This document shows, in pieces, positions 34,639 through 46,600 of a stretch of DNA of 64,000 bases; position 1 is the stretch's first letter, and each line of letters starts with the position of its first letter. Source of the stretch: Odontocerum albicorne (Eukaryota > Arthropoda > Insecta > Trichoptera > Odontoceridae); the NCBI GenBank assembly GCA_949825065.1, contig OX463865.1:20321115-20385114 (forward strand). Reading direction: 5' to 3'. The notes beneath the pieces were generated by a model, which saw only the letters and a list, made by a program, of their open reading frames with translations, ran no database searches and was not told the origin of the DNA. The position numbers and the translations under genes were made by a program.

Positions 34639-37600
34639 CTGAAATAATAAATACATAATAATATAGTCTTTATTTACTGAACAATATTTCAATAGTACTA
34701 TCAATGAAGTGTTGATAAAAGTAATTAAATGTGTTAACTCGAATATTCTTTGTAAGCTATAAGTGAATTCATTGTTATCTGCCAAATCTTATTATAATTT
34801 CTAGTGTATTCAGATGGAAGAGTTACAATGGATATTGAAATGCATGTTGAGTGATTGGATTGATTAAACATATTATTATTATTTATTTTTTTAACACTTT
34901 TATTGCAAATACAATATGGCGGGCTTATTTCCAGGCGGCAATCTCTTCCAACCAACCAGACGAAAGCAAATTAAGCAAGTTACGTGGTCGCATAAATCAT
35001 TCAAATGACTATCCATCCCCACGAAATCCATAAAAATATACATGACCATATGCCCACGGACCCCACAAAGACGGACAACCACCCGAACATTATTTTTCAT
35101 ATAAAGTGAGATATCATCAATCAAAAGGAAAGGATGGGAAGGTGGAGAGGAAAGGAAAAGAAAAATCAGGAATGAAACCCGTTATTTTACTGACTAGAAA
35201 TTAAGAGTTTTTTCAGTCGCTTCTTAAAGCATGCCAAGGAGGGAGCGAGTCTTATATTGGTTTGTAACTAATTCCAGAGTCTCACTGCATGGACAGTCAA
35301 GGACGACGTAAAAAAAAAAAAGAGATGCGGTGAACTGGAAAGGCCAATAGACAATCTCTGTTTGAGGGTAGCGCTAATCCATAATTGGAAAGATACTGAA
35401 AATTTTTGGCGAGATAAGAGGGGGCGGCGGGACAGTTATGGATATTAAGTTACGGATCGGATATATGTGTCACATAGATTAATGATTTTCTATATTTTTT
35501 CTGTTTTAAAATCATTGCTTTAATATTCTTGTTTTGTTATAAAATATCCCTTTGTGTGGTCTTCGCATTATCACTATATATGATCGGATGGCCCCTGCGT
35601 ACGAAAAACGCGTGGCAAGCATTGAGCTAGTAAAGGATGACAGCATAAGCGGTCAGATCGAAGCGCTTGCCATGTGTGATGGGCTAAACATAAGGGACCC
35701 AAAATGACCAAAATACATTCTCATCCGAAACGACATACTGTATTTTTATTTCAATGAATCTCTTCGTCCAGCTGTCATCGAGACTCATTGAAGTTACGCA
35801 GGAATCTTCGAAGTGGTAACAACCCACATATTCTACAGTCTTTGTACCGGTTCTGTACAGTACGTTTTTTCAATCCAACAAAAAATATTAATTATTCTGT
35901 AAATGTTATAACTTCGTTATTCGTCATGAAATTTGACTAGAAGTCATAGTTTGACAAGTCCATTGTATAACGAAACAGCTGTCACTGGGTCAACGTTTCA
36001 TTTATTTTTAGTCAATAAACAAACCTGAAAGGAAAACCAGACTGGAACCCTTTTTGAAACAATTCGATACCAACGGGAATCAAAGCCGAAATTACCGAGT
36101 TAGAAGACAGGTGTCTTTTACGGACTAGGCCATGTAGATTATTTATCAGCATTTTTTCTATCATACTTTCGTTGTATATTACAATTTGGAGAGTTTATTT
36201 TCACTTGGCTATCTCTTCCAACCGACCAGAATGACGTTCAAGAAGCCTGAAGTAAAAATCATACTGGAAACATTTTGATACCAATGGAAATCGAACCCAC
36301 AACACCAGAGTTGGAGATCTTTCCAACTAAGACACAAACTATAGTTCAGAAATTCTAGGATGAGTCTTGTGGCGTTTTAAACGTCATGTCTCTAAGGGAT
36401 GGGGTGAAATCATTTTTTTTTACAAATCAAATAGTTTTTTTATAAATCAAAAAATTGTTTTTCTCTAAACTGATGTTTTGATTCCTAATTTTCATTAAAC
36501 TGACTTTCTAATGTATTGTATGATTTGTATCTATCTTTAAATAGGCCAAGATCCACTATGAATTAATACTAATTACGAACATTTAATGCTCAGGATCCTG
36601 TCCGAAAGGCGTGCAAGATGGATCGGTCATATAATACGACAAGAGGGCCTCTTGCATGCCATAATGGAGGGCATGACCGAGGGGACAAACTCTAGGGGAC
36701 GCCCACGCCGAGAGTACCTGGAGGACCTGTTGGTGGACGTGCGCTGCTCAACATACACAGACTTAAAAAGAGCCGCACAGGATAGGGGGGAATGGAGGAG
36801 AAGAGTTCAAATTGCTGCAAACCAGTCTTAGGACTGCAACCACGGAAGGAAGGAATTTTAATTATAAAAAAATTGAAAATCCAATTATCGTATACCCCAT
36901 CCCTAGCCAATGCGGACTAACGTAGTGACTTTTGACAAACGTCACCAAATATTATTTGATTTTAACAAACTGCCACATTTTTGCTAATTTGTAACAAGAT
37001 GTATTAATTTGTCATTATTGCTAGTTTTTTGTAATGTATTTACCTAAATAACTTGCTATTTATTAGAATCGAGGCTTATATTAAAGTTGATAAAATAATT
37101 AAGTCGTGACATGGTTGTATTGGGGCAAATGTGTCAACTGTCAAAGGACCCATCCATCCTAGAATTTCCGAAGCATAACAACATATTGCTTTTTATATTG
37201 TGTGATAAATTGAGGAAAACAAATCTCACCATCAGTTTTATTTTGACCTAACTCCATGACCAGCTGCCTGGCGTGGAATGGTATCACTGCATTGTAGTTT
37301 TCCAAGATCACCTACAAATAAAAATACATCATTCAAATAAGTGTAGAGGAGATAATGTGTGTTGAGGAGTTGTTGGATATGATTTTGATGCGGTAGTTGA
37401 GACTATGGTGCAGTTAGAATTGTATATGTGATAACTTGAGATTTAAGGATGTGAATGTTTCAGCTGAGTGTTTTATTATTAAGGACAAATGTATGAAATT
37501 TGTGATTAAGGAATGAGACTGTGGCGTTCGTATGTGCGGTCAATGACCGGCGAGACGACCTTTGCATACCTTAACAATTTGAAACAAACAAGTGCAAGGT

Positions 37601-40600
37601 CCACACGCCGGTCATTCAACTCACTATCAGGCGGAGAGCGCATTCCATGTTAGAGCGAGAAGGCAACACATCTGTCGCGCCAGTTCCCAAAACAGAATGA
37701 TACCTACACGCGGCAAGAATCGTATTGTGAATGCAGAAACGAGACGGTGGTATATCGTGCGCGCATTCCCCCCGCACACATTCAAGAATATTATAAATAC
37801 CTACGTCTATCAATTAAATTTCTTTTTCCGCATTGCGATCTCGACAAGTTTTATTTATCAACAAATCATCCTCATCATCTCTCTTAAAAGACTATAGTGC
37901 CCGGCGGTAAGTAATACACATCGGGCTTAAGAAAGAAACTGTTGCTTTGTAGCACGTCGTCTCTGTCGCATGGACTGTTAACGCATTGCGTGACAGAGAG
38001 GTCGCTCTACAAAGCGACAGTCTCTTTCTTAAGCCCAATGTGTATTACTTACCGCCGGGTACTGTACTTCATCGCAGGCCTTGCCTAGTTAAATAGTTAT
38101 CTGTATTTATTTATTTATATAAATTGTAAAATGTATCTTATAACAAAAATAATATAAAAGAACCAATAGGGAGTGGTCAACACATAAAGGACAGAATATA
38201 TAAAAAAACAAAAAATAATTTTACACAATTACAACAAAAGCAATCAGAAAGAAACACGAGTCAAATCTTACGCAATCACATGTTACCAACACAATACGGG
38301 GTCGTCCACAGGCGCACAGCCCGCACTGCGCAAAAAACACAAAATACAAATAATTGAAAAACAAAATATAAAAGACGGAATCAAACAGGCGTAACTTCAC
38401 AAATCTCCTTTAGCATGTAGGATACCTACGTTCCTAAATAAACATCTGTACGACTCTGCAGATCCGGGAAAAAACGCCACTCGCTGCTGTTATCCACGTA
38501 CCTACTTCGACAACGGGAAACGGATAACCAGTCCAGGCGTCAGATGCACCGGAACCTAACGTTCGCGTAGGGCACGCGCTCCCTACGTTCACTAGGAGGG
38601 GAGCCATGTAGGATACCTACGTTCCTAAATAAATAATTGTCAAACATAATTTGTTATCAAAATAAATTGTAAACATACAGGGTCAACGACCGATGAATCA
38701 ACCTCTGAACAATCTACAATTGTCACATACTAGAAACGTCAATGTGTACTCACAAATAGTATTTACGCTTTGTCTCGCCGTTTTGACAAATAAAATATCC
38801 TACCCACTACACTGTTCGCAACGTCTGCATACGCCTTGTCATGCACAGGAGTGAGATGGGGATATACGGCTGACGCATTCACGCGCCCCGTTCTGAAAAT
38901 CTATATATACCTACTTATCGTTGAATAAAGGGCACTTATTGTTAATCATTTGACTTGTTATTATTCACTTGACCATTCATCGCTGTTTACTATTTATCGA
39001 TTATTCACTCTCACTTTTATCGCATTCCTGAATTTTGTATTTATTTTAAATACAAACAAATCAAGATCATCACGACGTATCAAATTAAGCATTACGCTAA
39101 AAGCATGAGGGAAATAAAAAAAAACTACAATGGTCAATTGAAAAGCAGTTCAAAAAAGTCCTCGAAAGACACACAAGATTCCATTTTGAGGCTCGGATAT
39201 TTAGAAGTATCTTTTCAGGGACTTCTTATAAGTCAACAAACTAACTCCAAAAACGTCCATGACTGCAATGTACTCATTTCCGACCCTGTGCAGTCTAAGT
39301 ATGAGAGAATCCGTAACATAATTTGATTTATAATTTTCACATAGGAATGTGTGCTGCAGCATTGCAGCATAGCTGCAGATATTCACATCTACTTGTATTC
39401 TATAGATCACGATGATCCTAATGAAGGTGCTTTCAAGTAGTTTTAACTGTCCTGCGATACTAAAAGCAATAAATATAGCTATGCAAAGAATCACCGTCTG
39501 TTCTAAAATATGTACCAACTTACAGAAGGCGAAACACTCAGTCACGTGTGGTATAGAGATACTGAACCAACTGAGTAACACTGTGGATATAGTCTCGGCA
39601 TCATCTAGCAGTATGAGAAGAATCCTGGCTGATATTCTTCCTTCTGAATTTAACAAACTAGTATCAGACCCTCTTTGTGTAACAGACTGGACAAATTAAT
39701 TAATAAAAGTTTTTATTTCCCTTGTTGGAAGACATTGATGTACAAATTGTAAGTGGAATTCCATTTAAGAGTCTACCTTAGGTTAAATCAGTTATTTCTA
39801 AGATTTCTCAGAAGACAGTACTCACCCTCTTGAGCAGCAGGGTCCACTCGCGCTTGTGCTGTGCGCTGCGTGCCTGCAATGTGACCTGCATGCGCGGGCA
39901 GTCAAAGGGGATCACGTGAAAGCTCAGCGGCTGCCCCTGGATGGACTCCACCAGCATTAGGTTGTTACACTGCAAGAAGGTAGGACATATGTGACTTATT
40001 TTTACTTTTAGTTTTGTTTGTACAGATTACGGATGTTTACCGAATCTTGTACACTGCGACAATTGCTGACCTCCATATTGTATTGCACTATCATAAGTAC
40101 AGTACCCGGCGGTAAGTAATACACATCGGGCTTAAGAAAGAGACTGTCGGCCATAATCGGCTTTGTAGAGCGTCCTCTCCGTCGCACGCAAATCGCGACG
40201 GAACACGTGTATGAATGACAGAGACGACACTCTACAAAGTCGAAGTTAGCCGATTATGGCCGACAGTCTCTTTCTTAAGCCGGATGTGCATTACTTACCG
40301 CCGGGTACTGTACAGACCGTGAACCTGGCAGTTTCAGCTCCTCTAACAGGAGATTTGTTGCACCTTTGCAAACTTTTTCTTCTATTGCTTTGTTTTTGCT
40401 TATTCAAAACAAAAACAAAGCAATAGAAGAAAAAGCAATACAATAATATAGGTTTATAGTATTCCAAAATTTAGAGCAAAAGTAGGATTTGTTTTTATGA
40501 CTTGAGAAAAAAAACAAATATACGAGTAATACAAAAACAAAAAAAATTACAAAATCAAACCAAAATTTAGCAACGTTATCTATAGTCAGGCGAAAGAAAA

Positions 40601-43600
40601 AGAGATTCGAAAATTACATGCATAGAAACCATCACACAATTTCCCTGTCGGGTAAGCAGAGAGAACACAGTGCCAGACTTTCCTATCATGACACACATCC
40701 TTAGCCCACGATTTCTCTGATTTTCAATAATTCCTTCTTTCAGAATATCTGTATCGGACGTATTCGTCACCTAAAATATGATTTATATATATTTTCTCAT
40801 TTATTTGATATTTTAAAGATGTTTTGTTTGATGTACTTGCTGTGTGCCGACCGTAATGAAATGTTACTTATGCGTGGCCTTCGCGAGAGCTACTATCAAA
40901 AGTCGGCCGGGCCATGCATGCGAAAACGTGTGAAATACGTAATATCTCGCAAGCCATGACGGCATGCACGGGTCAAAATAGGAGCTTACGATGAGCGATT
41001 AGCCACACATAAGGAGCGCAAAACTCCAAAAATATATTCTCAGTTTCTCGAACATCAACTGTCGGCATTACTTACGACCAACTTCTACCTGCTAAAGAGG
41101 AATCTCTTCACCCTGCTACTTTTCACCGGAAGAGCATAAAGTGAGCCGAAATCGCCGAGTATCGAGCGGCAGCCATCCACCTATTCTACAGCCTTTGTAC
41201 GGTGCAGTACAATATCATTCACTTGATCCAACCATACTTTCGTTGATCTACCTCTCGTACGTCTCACATTTGCACTATATATCTGTTTTATAAGTCTGTT
41301 TTCATTTTTTCGTTCTACGAGTATTTCCTCAAACCATCTCAGTGCGCTCTTCGTTCAACTCAACACATCAGTATTAAGTTCACATTCATTCCTAATCACT
41401 TCATTCCGTATTCTGTTGTACGTTGTCACTCCATGTATTCTTTTTAATCCACGCTTTTCTACAGCATTTATTCGGCTTTTTTTTAATCTTTATCCACATC
41501 CACGTTTCACTCCCATGTTCGTACATCAAAGTTTGACACCCAAATACTTTTGTGGACTGTCATATTAGCAGATTTTTATATTGTCCGGTTTGAGTTTCTA
41601 TGTTTTAGTGCCCAATTGATTTTGTTTCCTATCGCTACACACCGTTCGATATCCATCTTAACTCTTCCAGTACCCGAGAAAATACTACCCAAATAGCAGA
41701 ATTGGAAAATAACTCTTCCATACTCTGATAAACATTTCTCCATAACTTGGAACACCTTGGATTATGCTGAGGTACAGTTGTTGAAAGAAAGGCATAATCA
41801 CCATGATATGAGACTTGTAGGCCAGGATGCCGTACTCCTTGTTCTTGGTGAGCAGCAGCATCTTGTCAAACAGGAAGGCGTGCCTCATCGCTTTGGCGCC
41901 AAACACCCTGGTGAAAAGATGAAACAGTTAATTGTCATATATTATTTACAGTTAAAGCATTAACATTGTGGAGGTTTAAAGACATTGTAATTTATTTTAT
42001 CAAACACTGTTTATTCCACTTTTTGTAACGGTATAACCCTACCGGTTTCACATATATACCAAGAATCTTCTCGAGGTCGTCCCATGCCTCCCCCAGCCCA
42101 CAGTACCCAAACCAAATGTTTACCGTTAAAAGCGTGTATCTCGGTACCAGTTCGAACAGAATTCAGTCTTGTTTATGCTCCCCTTATGATGAGGTTAAAG
42201 CCTTGAAACCGGTAGGGTTATACCGTTACAATAAAGTGGAATAAACAGTGTTTGATAAAACAAATTACAAAGTTAATTGTCAATTTCCGTGTTTGTCTTT
42301 TCATTACTGATTCTGAAAGTTTTTGTTTACCAATAATTAAAATGATTTTACAAACAATAATGAAAATTTACAATTTTGAAATATGTGAATTTGTGACATA
42401 CAATTTTGAAATATGTGAATTTGTGACATACAATTTTGAAATATGTGAATTTGTGACATAATTTGTGACGTACAATGAAGGCACCGTATAGTATAATAGG
42501 CACCATTTTAACACGTTAACTTATAGTAGCGAAATAGCAGACTTATATAATCTAGTATAAAATCTTCAAACAATTTGGACAAAAAAAACAGACACAAAAG
42601 ACAAATCATTGAAAAACAAAATACAAAGGACGGAATCACCCAGGTACAACTTCACAAATCTTCTTCAGCACGTGGAAAAACATTACAAAAATAGATTAAA
42701 AAAAGCAGTTCAAAAAAGTTCTTCAAAAGTAATATTACCTAAATGTTCCCTCGGCACACAGTTCTCCGTACGTGGTGAGGTCCTGCCCATTCCAGCCGTA
42801 CAACAATGACTGGATTTCCTGCAAATATACAAAAACACTTGTGGTTAAAAGACAATCCTGTTAATTCATTACTATTTCAGATGCCACAGGGTGAGGGTTG
42901 ACTCCGGATCTGAGTTTTTAGATAGCTAAGTTGACATCGGTTGCCCACAGGGCAGTATATTGGGTCCATTGCTCTGGATCGTCCTCATGAATGATCTATT
43001 AAAAACTTTTCTGTCCCCAGGTTGCACGATCCAGATTTATGTGAATGATGATCTGGTTCTGATCGAAGCCAGCACCAGTGCCTCAATTCAAAACCTCTCA
43101 ACCTCTCTGCTTGGTTAAGATCCACTATGAATTAATACTAATTACGAACATTTAATTTTAGGTATAAAAAAAACGAAAATCCAATTATCGTATACCCCAT
43201 CCCTAGCCAATGCAGACTAACATAGTGACTTTTGACAAATATCACCAAATATTATTTGATTTTAACAAACTGCCACATTTTTGCTAATTTGTAACAAGAT
43301 GTATTAATTTGTCATTATTGTTAGTTTTATGTAATGTATTTACCTAAATAACTTGCTATTTATTAGAATCGAGGCTTATATTAAAGTTGATAAAATAATT
43401 AAAATTACTGAACGTCGTTACAAGGTTGTATTGGGGCAAATTTGTCAACTGTCACAGGAACCGTGCTACAATTTCTTAAGTCTAGTATTCTAATATAGAA
43501 TTTCGCAAAGTGAACCAAAACATTTAATGAACTGGTGATTACCTGTACTCTGACGGTGTGCTCGTGGCGTTTCTTCATATCATTGATGTGCTGAGCTATG

Positions 43601-46600
43601 CCCGTCATCTTGTGCAAGGCGAACTCTGTCTCGTGACACGCACATTGCTTCACCAGGTTCTAAAAAGACAAGAAATCCAGTTCATTTATCACATTTTTGT
43701 ATTTATATTACCAATCGACAAATTTGGTCACCTCACCAAACAGATACATTAGCCTGTATGTATGCACATGTGATGGTGTGATAATTTGTGTATTTGTTTG
43801 CAAATACACATATAACTTCCATGGCCTATTTGACAAGACACTTTCTCCAAACAGGGTTGCGGGTTCGATCCCCGTTGGAACCTAATTTTTTTTTAAAAGG
43901 ATACCAGTCTGGTTTTCCCTTAAGGTCTCTTCAACATCTGTTTGGTTAGGTTAGGTTAAGTTAGGTTAGGTTAGGCACGAAACGGAGTGCATATTTCAGG
44001 ACGATTCTGTAACGTGTCACCGTGCTAAAACTGTAAGTGTTATTTTTTTCTATTAGTATGCATCACGGTTAACATTTAAAACAAAAAAAAGTAAGCATTT
44101 TGTCTCCATAGTTTCAGGTAAAAAAACAATTCGCGCAAAATGGCATTTCGACCCAAAAATGGCCAGGTAACAGCCCCAACTTGAACCCCATACAGAACCT
44201 TTGGGTTAGAATAGGAATTAAAATCCGACAATAAAAATTTTCAGTTATATGGGCATTGATAAAAACTTTACAAAAAGTATGGTGTGAAGAAATTTCAGAA
44301 GACCATTTAAAAACGTTGGTCGAATCGATGCCTCGAAGGATTGAGGAGGGTATTGCGAAATAAAGGAGGACAAACAACACATTAAATTTTGGTTTCTTTG
44401 TAGCTAGTACAATTATAGATATAATGTAAGTATCAGTTTTTGTGTTAACAAATAATTTTTACGAAAAAAAAATGTTTTCATTGCAACACTAAATTTTCCC
44501 AAATATCATTGATTTCGAAAAACTTCAATAATTTGTTTATTTCACAATGTGTTGCAACTTTTGCCAGTTGAATTACTTAAAAATATCAAATACACAATTT
44601 ACGTACACAATTGTTCACGCCATAGCGTGACGGCGGCGTTCACGCCATAGTTTATCGCGGCCGGCCCCTGTCGCGCGCGGGCCGCGTCGTCATCGCTCCC
44701 GGTCCTGTCGAGGTTATTCTCACAAGTGAAATTATTCGTATTGTCGCCAACTGTGGTAGTTTGAACTCGACGACGATATTCCGGTCTCCGGGCTTCGCCT
44801 CGTCCACTTGTGCGTAGACCACCGTCGGGAAGACATCTCAAGCCGGGCCAGCTAGCCGCCGGCACGCTCCATCACCGGAAACTGGGACGAATTACTTTAC
44901 CAGCCGCGACCACGCTCCAGGAGTTCTCAACATCAGCCGAGATCTCCGAATCCCGTCATCCACGCCCTTTCATCGAACAAGACAACCGTGAGTACCATTC
45001 CTTTTCTCCTTTCTTTTCAGTTTGGCTAACGCCTAACTAACAATAAATAAATAAAAAAATACATAAAACATAATAATGCGAAGAAATGTCGATTTTTCAA
45101 GGTGGACACATTTCATTGACCGCTACTGTATATGTATGCCTGGTAAATATAACATTCGATATATAGTATTTATATCTTATACCTGCAGCAGAAGATGGTA
45201 CTTGAGGATCCTCTGCACAGGCTTGAGAAGGTAGGAGCCGAGGGGCAGCGGGTGTCCCAGGGCAGCCTGCTTCCCGCGCAGGGCTTGCGCCGCACGGGGC
45301 TCTCTCGCGAGACGCGCCAGTGCTGACATGGTATCCGGGTAGCGAGTGCAGTAACGGCTGTAGATCCTGAATCCGTCTCCGTGGACCGCAAAGCAGTGGG
45401 CAATGCTCACCGGTTCTAGGTTGCAGGAATTAAGCTGTTCCGAGAATGTCCTAGAAATGAAAAATATTAATTAGTTCATTCATTTACTTTAACATATAAA
45501 AAAAAAATAAAAAAATACAGGTTTATTGATAGCAACATAGTATGCACATAATACATTTAGACACATTTCAAGAACACATTAAAAAGAGAATACAGTAAAA
45601 AACAGAAGCTATCAAAAGGTCTGGGCTCATCTAATAACATCCCCTCGGCCAAGATACACCCCACCAATATAGGGCGAGCCCAGCCACGGGGACATCAGAT
45701 GTTTTTCAGCCCGCACCCTTGAACACGTAGAACAAGAAGATTAAAAAACACAGAAAATAAATAGATGACAAAAAAAATTACATTTAAGAGAGAAGGCATT
45801 AAAAGGTCCGGGCTCATCCCACAAACATTCCCCCGGTCGAGATACACCCCACCAATGTAGGGCGAGCCCGACCGTAAGGGCATCGGGGGGCTTCCATCCC
45901 ACACCCCCGCATATCTAGATTAAAGAATAAATAAAAAACAAAAACGTATAGCAGAAAACAAAATAAAAAGTAATCCCACATATACTCGTACCACCTCAGG
46001 TTAACTGTCAGCAAGAACGAAAAAAAGAAAAGCCTCAAAAGAGTCCAAATTTTATAAAATGAGAAATGGGAAATGAAATAGTTGAAACAACATCAATAAC
46101 GTTGACTTGTCGACTAAGATGAAGAAGATATATACTCGTATCAATAGTCTTGGAGAGTTAAAATCTGTACTCGTATCAATAGTCTTGGAGAGTTAAAAAC
46201 CCTTATTAATTCATTTGTTATGTTGCGTCTGGATTATCGTAACTCTATTTATTCTGGTTTACTTGATTCATACATTTCTAGACATGTCTGTTTTCAATGC
46301 AGCTATATATAGTAGTCATGAATGTTGTCACATTGGTCCGCTTCTAAAAAGTCTACACTTGCTCAAGTGTCGCGAACGGGTTGATTTCAAACTTTATATT
46401 CAAGTCCTTTAATGGGATGTCTCCATTGCATCTTTTGAATCTGTGTCTGAGAGATGTTCCATCGAAGAGAAGAATTTTGAGATCGATTTCTTCTTCATCT
46501 AATAAGTTGATTGTTCCAAATCAATCCAATAGGAGGGATATTATAATAGTTTTTGCCGTTGCTGGTCCTGTCGCCTCACTAAAGGTGCAATTCCACTGAG

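Noticed and set aside
39105..39326. ORF starting right after the LTR, as if a gag start
   Set aside because: The first part is the continuation of the interrupted LINE-E-type repeat, also seen at 42673-42725; the LTR ends with its target duplication there.
44810..45040. 76-codon ORF as a gene
   Set aside because: No domain and composition driven by the CpG-rich island; kept only as part of the island.
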